Shown one piece after another: positions 19,998 through 29,561 of a stretch of 38,434 bases of DNA. Position 1 is the stretch's first letter; the number at the start of each line of letters is the position of its first letter. Under the pieces are notes generated by a model, which was given only the letters and a program-made list of their open reading frames with translations, made no database searches and was not told the origin of the DNA. The stretch lies in assembly GCA_934630385.1 (NCBI GenBank), contig CAKTWE010000012.1, positions 1 to 38,434 on the forward strand, in the 5' to 3' direction. This DNA is from an uncultured Collinsella sp. GTDB lineage: Bacteria; Actinomycetota; Coriobacteriia; Coriobacteriales; Coriobacteriaceae. A program made the translations under genes and the position numbers.

Positions 19998-20387
19998 TTA
20001 CAGTTCTTGCGCCTCGGCGGCGATCTTAGCGGCGGCATCGCGGGCGCGCATCATGTCCGACGCGCGCTTGTCGAGCACCTTGATCTGGCTGGTCAGCATG
20101 ACCGCATCGACCACGCCCCAAATCACCAGGCCCGTAGAGATCGAAAACCCAAGCGCACCAACTGTACCACGAAGGCGCGAGCAGATTGCCGCGACAAGGG
20201 CGGAGATGACAACCATCTTGATAAACGAGCCGCGGCGTTCACGAAGCGTGCGGGCCTGCGTCACATAGGCAATGCGTGCCGCCTCAGAAGCCCCCGAGCG
20301 CATCTGGGCCTCGCGGGCAATCGCAGCCGCCTCGGCAGAAACTCCGGCGCTCACGAGCGCGCGCTCCGTCGCGCCTTTGTCGAGCAT
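19998..20387 (-). CDS. small membrane protein of unknown function
   Basis: A 129-residue protein with two adjacent hydrophobic segments around residues 56–69 (FIKMVVISALVAAICS) and 78–98 (GALGFSISTGLVIWGVVDAVML). Both flanks are Ala/Arg-rich and likely helical, with QIKVLDKRASDMMRARDAAAKIAAEAQ at the C-terminus. Its ATG at 20387 begins at the base right after the TAA of the BFN gene, so translation is probably coupled. No family is recognised. The charged helical arms suggest a membrane hairpin with cytosolic coiled ends. Confidence 0.75.
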   Translation of the reverse strand: MLDKGATERALVSAGVSAEAAAIAREAQMRSGASEAARIAYVTQARTLRERRGSFIKMVVISALVAAICSRLRGTVGALGFSISTGLVIWGVVDAVMLTSQIKVLDKRASDMMRARDAAAKIAAEAQEL

Positions 20388-20888
20388 TTAGAAATCATCG
20401 GGGGAGAGCGTATGGACGAACTCGTCGAACTTCTCGAACTCCTGCTCGTCGTCAACTTCCTCGGCATGGGCAGAAACAGTACCCAGGCGATTCATGATGT
20501 CGTCCTCCACAAACATGGGGGCATTACTGCGCACGGCAAGGGCAATGGCGTCACTGGGGCGGGCGTCAACCTTGCGCTCGTTACCATCGACCAGCACGAC
20601 AATCGTCGCATAGAACACCGGCGGCTCGGCACGAACGATCTCGATGCGCTCGAGCTTGGCGCCCAGGACATCGACGGTGTCGAGCAGCAGGTCGTGCGTG
20701 ATTGGGCGATCGGCGCGGCCGCTGTCGATGCCGCGGCTGATTGCCGCAGCCTCAAACGAGCCAGTCTGGATGGAGAGGGAGCGCAGCGGCGCGGGGGAAT
20801 CCGACTTGCTGCAGCGCTCGCGAAGCACGATAAGCGATGGCACGGGACCGGCGGCCATGACGATGGTCTCTATGTCGACACGAACCAT
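20388..20888 (-). CDS. bifunctional nuclease domain (DUF151/BFN) protein
   Basis: A 166-residue protein whose first ~140 residues match the DUF151 family: VPSLIVLRER, LSIQTGSFEAAAISRGI, RPITHDLLLDTVDVLGAKLERIEIV, FYATIVVLVDGNERKVDARPSDAIALAVRS and APMFVEDD. Plant and mycobacterial members have been reported to have RNase and DNase activity; the bacterial role is unclear. The start ATG at 20888 follows CGGAGG, and the longer frame to 20936 adds 16 residues upstream of that ribosome site. The gene leads a three-gene operon. The acidic tail after about 145 is not part of the domain. Confidence 0.9.
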   Translation of the reverse strand: MVRVDIETIVMAAGPVPSLIVLRERCSKSDSPAPLRSLSIQTGSFEAAAISRGIDSGRADRPITHDLLLDTVDVLGAKLERIEIVRAEPPVFYATIVVLVDGNERKVDARPSDAIALAVRSNAPMFVEDDIMNRLGTVSAHAEEVDDEQEFEKFDEFVHTLSPDDF

Positions 20889-20979
20889 GGAACACCTCCG
20901 GTACGTAGCGGTTAACACACGGCAGGGTCGCCGCATTGAATAGCTATACTACCCAATCTTTCGCCCAGCACACAAAATC

Positions 20980-21017
20980 AAAGTAGTTAATTTGGGACGG
21001 GGTATTTTGACTACTTT
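20980..21017. repeat. interrupted palindrome aaagtagt/actacttt
   Basis: Two 8-bp arms in inverted orientation are separated by 22 bp, in the spacer upstream of the BFN operon and downstream of the tRNA terminator. The centre carries gggacggggt. It could be an operator for the BFN operon or a copy of an intergenic repeat. Confidence 0.45.
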
Positions 21018-21033
21018 TGTTGGATAAGAAAAA

Positions 21034-21058
21034 AGCCCTGAGGCAATGCCCCAGGGCT
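21034..21058 (-). terminator. terminator after tRNA-Ile (first copy)
   Basis: agccctg/cagggct with an inner ggc/gcc pairing; on the minus strand it is followed by TTTTTTCTT. It lies 13 bp after the CCA end of the tRNA. Confidence 0.85.
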
Positions 21059-21071
21059 CTTAACGTTTTGA

Positions 21072-21148
21072 TGGTGGACCTGACAAGATTCGAACTTGTG
21101 ACCTCCCGGTTATCAGCCGGACGCTCTAACCAACTGAGCTACAGGTCC
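21072..21148 (-). tRNA. tRNA-Ile(GAT), first copy
   Basis: A 77-nt tRNA with acceptor GGACCTG/CAGGTCC, D-arm AGCTCAGTTGGTTAGAGC, anticodon loop CTGATAA with anticodon GAT (plus-strand complement at 21112–21114), the T-loop TTCGAAT and an encoded CCA. It reads AUC and AUU. The sequence is identical to the copy at 21296. Confidence 0.97.
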
Positions 21149-21152
21149 ATCA

Positions 21153-21228
21153 TGGTGGAGGTTAGGGGGATCGAACCCCTGACCTCAGGCTTGCAAAGCC
21201 CGCGCTCTCCCAGCTGAGCTAAACCCCC
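21153..21228 (-). tRNA. tRNA-Ala(TGC)
   Basis: A 76-nt tRNA beginning GGGGGTTTAGCTCAGC, anticodon loop TTTGCAA with anticodon TGC (plus-strand complement at 21193–21195), the T-loop TTCGATC and an encoded CCA. Only 4 bp separate it from the next tRNA-Ile, so they form one transcript. It reads GCN alanine codons. Confidence 0.97.
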
Positions 21229-21239
21229 ACGGAGAAAGT

Positions 21240-21284
21240 AATAAACACCCCAGCGGCGACTCGGCTCTCGCTGGGGTGTTTATT
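21240..21284 (-). terminator. terminator-like hairpin between tRNA-Ile (second copy) and tRNA-Ala
   Basis: aataaacaccccagcg pairs perfectly with cgctggggtgtttatt (16 bp, 13-nt loop). It sits between the two tRNA units. The bases after it on the minus strand are ACTTTCT, not a clean T-run, so it may be leaky. Confidence 0.65.
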
Positions 21285-21295
21285 GCGAAAGAAAG

Positions 21296-21372
21296 TGGTG
21301 GACCTGACAAGATTCGAACTTGTGACCTCCCGGTTATCAGCCGGACGCTCTAACCAACTGAGCTACAGGTCC
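21296..21372 (-). tRNA. tRNA-Ile(GAT), second copy
   Basis: Identical over 77 nt to the copy at 21072–21148, with anticodon GAT (complement at 21336–21338) and an encoded CCA. It has its own good promoter at 21387–21416 and is followed by a hairpin. Confidence 0.97.
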
Positions 21373-21386
21373 ATCGCGCAAGGGAT

Positions 21387-21416
21387 ATATTAGACGAGTC
21401 GTTACGCGCGCGTCAA
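21387..21416 (-). promoter_or_regulatory. promoter of the tRNA-Ile cluster
   Basis: On the minus strand the -35 TTGACG (21411–21416) and the -10 TAATAT (21387–21392) are 18 bp apart. The tRNA begins 15 bp downstream of the -10. The hexamers are each one base from consensus. Confidence 0.75.
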
Positions 21417-21441
21417 CAACTTTTTTGAAAAACTTTGAAGG

Positions 21442-21577
21442 GTGTCCGCCGAGTGGGTGAGATGGGTTAGGTTTGCTGCTCGGACAGTCCTGCGCAAGAC
21501 GAAGGCCACATTAAGTGGCCTTCTTTGCGTGCGGAACTCGCGACAAACCTAACCCATCTCACCCACTCGGCGGACAC
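21442..21577. repeat. 136-bp element with perfect 34-bp inverted arms
   Basis: The left arm 21442–21475 (starting gtgtccgccgagtgggtgag) is the exact reverse complement of the right arm 21544–21577. The 68-bp centre contains a second hairpin, gaaggccac/gtggccttc, at 21501–21523. As RNA or extruded DNA the whole unit would form one long stem with a branched head. It sits between the tRNA-Ile promoter and the gyrA terminator and contains no open reading frame. No clear target duplication is seen at the ends. A MITE-like element or a structured RNA are both possible. Confidence 0.85.
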
Positions 21578-21600
21578 GGGGGTCCAAGATTGTCAAAAAA

Positions 21601-21627
21601 GCGGTCGGCGCGCAGTGCGCCGACCGC
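21601..21627 (-). terminator. gyrA terminator
   Basis: gcggtcggcgc/gcgccgaccgc (11 bp, 5-nt loop), followed on the minus strand by TTTTTT, 41 bp after the gyrA stop. Confidence 0.9.
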
Positions 21628-21667
21628 CGATATATGGGGTCTGATGATTTTTACCAGCTAGGGCCTC

Positions 21668-24406
21668 TTACTCGTCGAGGAGTTCCTCTGGCATGTCGTT
21701 ACCGTCGCCTAGGTCGACTGGGGCTTCTTCGGTTTCGGCTGCGGCCTCGGTACCTTCGCCTTCGGGCTTCTCCTTGGCGGCCGTCATGCGGGCTACGGCG
21801 CATACGCGGTCGTTGTCGTCGACGGTCATCATCTTGACGCCCTGGGTGGCTCGGCCGGTTTGGCTGATCTCGTCGGTCTTGACGCGAATGACCGTCGCGC
21901 CCTCCGTCACGATGAACAGTTCATGCTGCGGGCCCACCGTCTTCATGGCTGCGAGGTTACCCTTGCGCTCGGTCATCTGGATGGTGTAGACACCCTGGCC
22001 GCCGCGGTTCTGCTCTGGGTAATCCGAGACCGGCGTGCGTTTGCCGTAGCCGCGCTCGGTAATGACGAACAGGTCGCCGTTACCGTTGGTAATCTCCATA
22101 CCAAGAACGCTCACGCCTTCCTTCATGCCAATGCCGCGGACGCCGCTGGTATCGCGGCCGGTGGCGCGCACCTGGTCCTCGGGGAACATAATCGCCTTGC
22201 CCGCGGTGGTTGCCATGATGATCTTGTCACCCTCGCGCACGCGACGTACAGCGAGCAGCGCGTCATCGTCCCTCAGGTTGATGGCGATCAGGCCGTCGCG
22301 GCGGCTACGGTCGTAGGCGCTCATCACGGTCTTCTTGACCATGCCGCTCTTGGTGGCAAACATCAGGTACTCGTCGGCGGGGAACTCGCGGCAGCTGATG
22401 ACGCTCGCGATCTTCTCGCCCTCCTCGAAAGGAAGCAGGTTGACGATCGCGGTGCCGCGCGCCTGGCGCGTGCCAACCGGCAGCTCGTGCACCTTCAGGC
22501 GATAGACCTTGCCCTTGCTCGAGAAGAACAGCACGTACTCGTGCGTGGACGCGATAAACATCTCGTCGATAACGTCGTCCTCTTTGAGGTTGACGCCCGA
22601 CACGCCCTTGCCGCCGCGCTTCTGGGCGCGGTAGGCAGCCACCGGGATGCGCTTGACATAGCCGGTGTGGGTGATGGTCACGACCATGTCCTCGTCGGCA
22701 ATCAGATCTTCGACGTCCAGGTCCTTCTCGACATGGCTGATCTCGGTGCGGCGCTTGTCGCCGAACTTCTTGGAAATCTCGCGCATCTCTTCCTTGATGA
22801 CGCCCAGGATTTTCTCCTCGTGCGCCAACAGGTCCTCGTAGTAGGCGATGGCGCGGCGCAAGCCGTCCAGCTCTTCCTGAATCTTGTCGCGCTCCAGGCC
22901 GGTCAGGCGGCGGAGCTTCATCTCGAGGATGGCCGTAGTCTGCTCGGGCGTAAAGCCAAAGCGCTCGATCAGGCGACTGCTGGCCTCAGAGTCGGTCTGC
23001 GAGGAGCGGATGATGCTGATGACCTCGTCGATATGGTCGAGAGCCATCAGGTAGCCCTCGAGGATATGGGCACGCGCCTGGGCCTTCTTGAGGTCAAAGC
23101 GGGTGCGTCGGGTGACGACGTCGACCTGGTGGTCGATATAGTGCTGCAGCATCTCGCGCAGGCTCAGGCATTTGGGAACGCCGTTGACAAGCGCCAGGTT
23201 GTTGGCGCCAAAGGTCGTCTGCAACGAGGTGTACTTGTACAGGTTGTTGAGTACGACCTGCGGGATGACGCCCTTCTTGAGTTCGATGACCAGACGGATA
23301 CCCTTCTGGTTGGACTCATCGCGCATATCCGAGATACCCTCGATGCGCTTGTCGTTGACGAGCTGGGCAATCTTCTCCTGAAGGGTGCCCTTGTTGACCA
23401 TGTAGGGGATCTCGGTAAAGACCAGGCGGCTACGGCCGGTCTTGGTGGACTCCACATGAGCCTTGGCGCGCACGGTGATGGAGCCGCGGCCGGTCTCGTA
23501 GCTCTGCTTAATGCCGGCACTGCCCATGATGATGGCGCCGGTGGGGAAGTCCGGACCGGGCATGATCTGCATGAGCTCGTCGACGGTGGCGTCGGGGTTG
23601 TCGATTAGGTAGCACGTGGCTTCGATCGCCTCGGTGAGGTTGTGCGGGGCGATGTTGGTGGCCATGCCGACGGCGATACCCTGGCTGCCGTTGACCAGCA
23701 GGTTGGGGAAGCGCGCGGGCAGCGCCACGGGCTCGGCGAGCGACTCGTCGTAGTTGGGCTGCCAGTCGACGGTATCCTTCTGCAGGTCACGTAGCAGCTC
23801 CATGGCGGGCTTTGCTAGGCGGCTCTCGGTGTAACGCATGGCGGCGGCGCCATCGCCATCGATGTTGCCGAAGTTACCGTGGCCGTCGATGAGCGGTGTG
23901 CGCATGGAGAACCACTGCGCCAGGCGAACCATGGCCTCATAGACCGCGGAGTCGCCGTGCGGATGGTACTTACCGATAACTTCGCCGACCGTCCAGGCCG
24001 ACTTCTTGTGTGGGCGGTTGGGGTAGATGCCGCTCTCGTTCATCGCGTACAGAATGCGGCGGTGAACCGGCTTTAAGCCGTCGCGCACGTCCGGCAGGGC
24101 GCGCGCCGTGATGACCGACATCGAATACTCGATGAACGACTGCTTCATCTCACGGCCGAACTCCGAAATCTGGAGCTGGCCGCCGTTTATATCCTCGCCG
24201 GCAGAGGCACCACGGTCGACTTCGCCAAAGCTCTCCTCGAGCTCGGCGTCGTCCTCCTCCTCATCATCATCGGCATCGGGGTTATAGGCGTCCGGATCGC
24301 CGTCCTCGCCCTGCTCAGCGCGGGCGAGCAGGCGCTTCAGATCGTCAGGCATGCCGGCGTCGCCGGCCTCGTCCATACCCTCGTTGTTGTTGATATCGTC
24401 TGCCAC
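21668..24406 (-). CDS. gyrA: DNA gyrase subunit A with acidic N-terminal extension
   Basis: GyrA cuts and rejoins DNA in the A2B2 gyrase that introduces negative supercoils. The core begins around residue 76 ([20 protein letters not shown]). The quinolone region reads [17 protein letters not shown], with Ser at 153 and Glu at 157 (E. coli 83 and 87 equivalents); Ser is the susceptible-type residue and Glu is common in Gram-positives. The catalytic tyrosine is Y192 in [10 protein letters not shown]. The GyrA box QKRGGKG confirms gyrase rather than topoisomerase IV. The first ~75 residues are an acidic extension, and the C-terminal tail is also acidic. The start is GTG after GAGGAGGTAAC. gyrB ends 11 bp upstream, so the two are co-transcribed. 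Confidence 0.98.
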   Translation of the reverse strand: MADDINNNEGMDEAGDAGMPDDLKRLLARAEQGEDGDPDAYNPDADDDEEEDDAELEESFGEVDRGASAGEDINGGQLQISEFGREMKQSFIEYSMSVITARALPDVRDGLKPVHRRILYAMNESGIYPNRPHKKSAWTVGEVIGKYHPHGDSAVYEAMVRLAQWFSMRTPLIDGHGNFGNIDGDGAAAMRYTESRLAKPAMELLRDLQKDTVDWQPNYDESLAEPVALPARFPNLLVNGSQGIAVGMATNIAPHNLTEAIEATCYLIDNPDATVDELMQIMPGPDFPTGAIIMGSAGIKQSYETGRGSITVRAKAHVESTKTGRSRLVFTEIPYMVNKGTLQEKIAQLVNDKRIEGISDMRDESNQKGIRLVIELKKGVIPQVVLNNLYKYTSLQTTFGANNLALVNGVPKCLSLREMLQHYIDHQVDVVTRRTRFDLKKAQARAHILEGYLMALDHIDEVISIIRSSQTDSEASSRLIERFGFTPEQTTAILEMKLRRLTGLERDKIQEELDGLRRAIAYYEDLLAHEEKILGVIKEEMREISKKFGDKRRTEISHVEKDLDVEDLIADEDMVVTITHTGYVKRIPVAAYRAQKRGGKGVSGVNLKEDDVIDEMFIASTHEYVLFFSSKGKVYRLKVHELPVGTRQARGTAIVNLLPFEEGEKIASVISCREFPADEYLMFATKSGMVKKTVMSAYDRSRRDGLIAINLRDDDALLAVRRVREGDKIIMATTAGKAIMFPEDQVRATGRDTSGVRGIGMKEGVSVLGMEITNGNGDLFVITERGYGKRTPVSDYPEQNRGGQGVYTIQMTERKGNLAAMKTVGPQHELFIVTEGATVIRVKTDEISQTGRATQGVKMMTVDDNDRVCAVARMTAAKEKPEGEGTEAAAETEEAPVDLGDGNDMPEELLDE

Positions 24407-24417
24407 GTTACCTCCTC

Positions 24418-26490
<2,073 letters not shown>

Positions 26491-26501
26491 TTATCGTAAA
26501 A

Positions 26502-26527
26502 AAATACCCTCGGGAACGAGGGTATTT
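26502..26527 (-). terminator. terminator of the dnaN–recF–DUF721 unit
   Basis: aaataccctcg/cgagggtattt with a 4-nt loop ggaa; on the minus strand it is followed by TTTT. It is 27 bp after the DUF721 gene stop, so gyrBA are transcribed separately. Confidence 0.85.
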
Positions 26528-26553
26528 GGCTCTACAAGGCCACCAGATGCGAT

Positions 26554-27117
26554 TTAAGGCTCTTTTTTGCCCTGCACGCCCTTGGCCCACTCGGCACTGG
26601 CTCTCATGGCGTTCTCGAGGGCCTCGCGCAGTTTTTGGTCTTCGATGGGTGCCACTTGGCGCTCGATCTCGGCACGCTCGGCATCGCTTAGGTCGGCATG
26701 CGGAGCCGACGGACGCTCGGCCACGGCCGGACGCAGGCGCTCTTTGGCGGTGGGCGGTGTGTGGCCGGGGGCGGTCGTCTTGAACACCAGGCCGTCGACG
26801 TGCGCGCCGGCGCGCTCCATGCGCGCGCGGATAATCTCGCGCAAAAGTGTCATCTCCTGCGTCCATGAGGGCGAATCGAGGTACACCAGCAGTTCGTTGG
26901 ATTCGGGCAGGTAGCGCAGGCCCGTCACATGGCGCCCCTCGCGCGTACCCGAGCATACTGCATTCCAGGCGTGATAGACCGCACGAGATTCCTCTGCAGC
27001 CTCCATTTGCGCGCGGCGCTCCGGTGTCGCCGCGGCCAAAATGCGCCGGCGTTCGGCATCTAAAAAGCCGCCGAAAGCAACCGTGCCGTTCTCACGCTCA
27101 TAATTAGCACGCCTCAC
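26554..27117 (-). CDS. DUF721 (DciA-like) protein
   Basis: A 187-residue protein with the DUF721 fold in the middle: YHAWNAVCSGTREGRHVTGLRYLPESNELLVYLDSPSWTQEMTLLREIIRARM. In other bacteria DUF721 proteins called DciA load the replicative helicase; this gene's place after recF and before gyrB is the typical Actinobacterial one. The C-terminal 70 residues are low-complexity and charged. The start is GTG at 27117, which overlaps the last 14 bases of recF, so translation is probably coupled. DciA function is inferred from family and context only. Confidence 0.85.
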   Translation of the reverse strand: MRRANYERENGTVAFGGFLDAERRRILAAATPERRAQMEAAEESRAVYHAWNAVCSGTREGRHVTGLRYLPESNELLVYLDSPSWTQEMTLLREIIRARMERAGAHVDGLVFKTTAPGHTPPTAKERLRPAVAERPSAPHADLSDAERAEIERQVAPIEDQKLREALENAMRASAEWAKGVQGKKEP

Positions 27118-28210
27118 CCATGCTCACCACCTTGGCTCGATCAAGCAGGTCATCGGTAAAGTACCCCAGATTGGTGGTGGTTATGACCGTCTGGATATCA
27201 TCGCCGATCAACTGCAGAAAAGCGTCTCGGCGCCCGGCGTCGAGCTCACTCATCACGTCATCCAACAGCAGCAGCGGGGCAGTGCCCAAAATGCCGCGGG
27301 CAACGGCCACCTCCGCTACCTTCCAGGCCAGCACCAGCGTACGCTGCTGCCCCTGGCTGGCAAATGAACGGGCAGACCGCCCTGCAACGGAAAACTCGAT
27401 CTCGTCGCGATGCGGCCCCACGAGTGTCACGCCGCGGCGCATCTCCTCGTCGGCGCGCTCGTCGAGCGCCGCCAACATGCGCTCGTACGCCCAGCCCTTC
27501 AGCTCTTCTCGGTCCTCGGTCTGGGGCAAATCTCCCAGCGTGGACACGTAGGACACGTCCGCGGGCTCGCCGGACGCCACTTGCCCGTAAGCATCGCGCA
27601 CATGGCCCGCCAGTCGGTCGACCAGAGCCAAGCGATGCACGAGCAGTGCCGAGCCCGCACGGGCAAGCGATTCATTCCAGGCGCCGAGCATCTCGCGGCA
27701 GCACCAGCTCTCCTTGAGCAGGGCATTGCGCTGCGTCACGCAGCGGCCATAGGTACTCGAAAGGTCGGCGTAGCGCGCACTCAGCTGCACGCCAAATTCG
27801 TCGAGCGCGGCGCGGCGGACGCTGGCGCCGCGCTTGACCATATCCAGGTGGTCCGGGCAAAACAGAACGCTCGGCAGCACGCCGCGCACGCCGGCGGCCG
27901 CGCACCGCTTGCCGTTGCGGCTAAACGAGCGCCTGCCGTCCTCTACACACAGCCCCATGTCCAGCACGCGCCCATCGCCCTCGAGCCTCAGCTCGACCTT
28001 GCACGAGCCCACGCCGTCATGCACGAGCTCGGCAGCGGTCGGATGCCTAAACGAGGTGCCGCTCGTCAGCAGCTGCAGCGCCTCTATGAGGTTGGTCTTC
28101 CCCGCCGCGTTGGGTCCCGCGAGCACCGTTACGCCGCCGCTCAGGGTCAGACGATAACGGTCGAAGCTGCGGTAGTGCGCGACGGAAAGCTCGCGGGCGA
28201 ACATAGTCAT
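27104..28210 (-). CDS. recF: DNA replication and repair protein RecF
   Basis: RecF is an SMC-like ATPase that helps load RecA at gaps and blocked forks. LSVAHYRSFDRYRLTL, Walker A AGPNAAGKTNLIEALQLL, the signature FASQGQQRTLVLAWKVAE and Walker B PLLLLDDVMSELD are all present. Its 368 residues match the family. The start at 28210 (MTMFARELS) lies 9 bp after the dnaN stop and has no clear ribosome site, so it may be read by coupled translation; a second ATG is two codons on. It overlaps the DUF721 start. Confidence 0.96.
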   Translation of the reverse strand: MTMFARELSVAHYRSFDRYRLTLSGGVTVLAGPNAAGKTNLIEALQLLTSGTSFRHPTAAELVHDGVGSCKVELRLEGDGRVLDMGLCVEDGRRSFSRNGKRCAAAGVRGVLPSVLFCPDHLDMVKRGASVRRAALDEFGVQLSARYADLSSTYGRCVTQRNALLKESWCCREMLGAWNESLARAGSALLVHRLALVDRLAGHVRDAYGQVASGEPADVSYVSTLGDLPQTEDREELKGWAYERMLAALDERADEEMRRGVTLVGPHRDEIEFSVAGRSARSFASQGQQRTLVLAWKVAEVAVARGILGTAPLLLLDDVMSELDAGRRDAFLQLIGDDIQTVITTTNLGYFTDDLLDRAKVVSMGEAC

Positions 28211-28219
28211 CGATAGACG

Positions 28220-29323
28220 CTAGATGCGCACCGGCATGACCAGATACAGGTAGTTGATCTTGTCGTAGGACTTAAAAATACCCGCCTGCGAATAGCTCTT
28301 GAGCTCCAGTGTGATCTCTTTCTCCTTGGACAGGGCATTGAGACAGCCGAAGATGTAGTGGTAGTTGAAGGCGATGGTGCCCGACTCGCCCTCGGCCTCG
28401 ACGTCAATGGTCTCCTGTGCCAGATCCTGGTCGTTGGAGATGGAGGACAGGCCCATCTGGCCGTTCTCGACATCGATCTCGAATTTGACGGCGGGGTTGG
28501 CGCTGGCAATAACGGCCACGCGCTTGAGGGCGGCGTTAAAGGCGGCGACGTCGATCTTGACGCTCGTCACGCACGAATCGGGGATGAGCTGCTTGTAGTT
28601 GGGGTACACGCCCTCGATACGGCGCGACACGTAGGTGGTGTTGCCGGCCTCGAAGACGACCTGGGTGTCGGTAGCCCCGATCATGATGGTCGCCTGGCTG
28701 GCCATGATGTTCAGTGCGTCGTTAAAGGCGTCAGCCGGAACGTTGAGCTCAAAGGAGCCCTCGAGGGTCGAGGTCTCGACCTGCGTATCGCACACGGCCA
28801 AGCGAAAGGAATCGGTCGCTACCAGGCGTACGGTGTTGTTCTCGACCTTCATGTGCACGCCGCCCAGGATGGGGCGAGCCTTGTCGGTCGAGGTGACGCG
28901 CCACACGCGGCCGACCATTTCGGACAAGACATCGGTCGGCAGCTCCACGGCACTCTCGATGGCATAGGCCGGAAACTCGGGGAAGTCATTGGCATCGAGC
29001 GTGTTCAGGCGGAAAGAGCTCTTCTCGCAACCAATCAGCACCTGGCGCTCGGACAGCTCAAAGGTGACCGGTGCATCGGGGAGGGTCTTGGTGATATTGG
29101 AGAGCATCTTACAGGGAATAACCATCTCGCCCTCTTCTTCGACATGCGCCGCGATGCGATGACGGATCGAGATGGTGTAGTTAGAGGTCTGGAATTCCAA
29201 GATGCCGTCTTGGGCCTTAACGAGCACGCCCGACAGGATGGGGAGGGTGGATGCCGAAGCGACACCCTTCATAACGACGCCGATGGCTTGTGTAAGCGAG
29301 CTCTGGCTGACGGTGAACTTCAT
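28220..29323 (-). CDS. dnaN: DNA polymerase III sliding clamp (beta subunit)
   Basis: The beta clamp is a ring that holds polymerase III on DNA. The N-terminal MKFTVSQSSLTQAIGVVMKGVASASTLPIL, the central IRHRIAAHVEEEGEMVIP and the C-terminal NYLYLVMPVRI are typical of its three-domain fold. Its 367 residues are normal. The ATG at 29323 follows AAAGG by 8 or 9 nt. A 238-bp spacer separates it from dnaA, so it may have its own promoter. It is followed directly by recF. Confidence 0.98.
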   Translation of the reverse strand: MKFTVSQSSLTQAIGVVMKGVASASTLPILSGVLVKAQDGILEFQTSNYTISIRHRIAAHVEEEGEMVIPCKMLSNITKTLPDAPVTFELSERQVLIGCEKSSFRLNTLDANDFPEFPAYAIESAVELPTDVLSEMVGRVWRVTSTDKARPILGGVHMKVENNTVRLVATDSFRLAVCDTQVETSTLEGSFELNVPADAFNDALNIMASQATIMIGATDTQVVFEAGNTTYVSRRIEGVYPNYKQLIPDSCVTSVKIDVAAFNAALKRVAVIASANPAVKFEIDVENGQMGLSSISNDQDLAQETIDVEAEGESGTIAFNYHYIFGCLNALSKEKEITLELKSYSQAGIFKSYDKINYLYLVMPVRI

Positions 29324-29561
29324 CTTTTAATACCTTTCTATAGATATAAATATCTTAATAATAGTAATAGCACTGACGAAACTGTTGATTACTCCCAAAG
29401 ACGCAGGTCAGACCCAGAAAGAGAATCGACAGCAACCTGTGTGCAACAGGGGTGGTTTTCCACGTTCAAAACCTGCGCAAAACTTTTCATCACCGCGGGT
29501 TGGGTTTTAGACACCTTATGCCCGTGGCTTCGACAAGTTTTCAACAGGTGTCTCTATTTCC
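29324..29561. other. dnaA–dnaN intergenic region with candidate DnaA boxes
   Basis: This 238-bp spacer contains AGTTTTCAACAGG at 29536–29548, exactly as found twice upstream of the dnaA operon. Looser candidates are TTTTCCACG at 29456–29464 and the palindromic cctgtgtgcaacagg around 29436–29450. An AT-rich stretch (tatagatataaatatctta) lies just before dnaN. It may be a secondary origin element or a DnaA-responsive regulatory region for dnaN. Confidence 0.5.

Noticed and set aside
21017..21217. 66-codon plus-strand frame with MVDLTRFELVTSRLSAGRSNQL
   Set aside because: Antisense translation of tRNA-Ile and tRNA-Ala; another classic false gene.
24142..24406. Possibility that the GyrA acidic extension is a wrong start
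   Set aside because: The GTG at 24406 has a strong GAGGAGGTAAC just after gyrB, and no internal start near the core has a comparable site, so the extension is kept.
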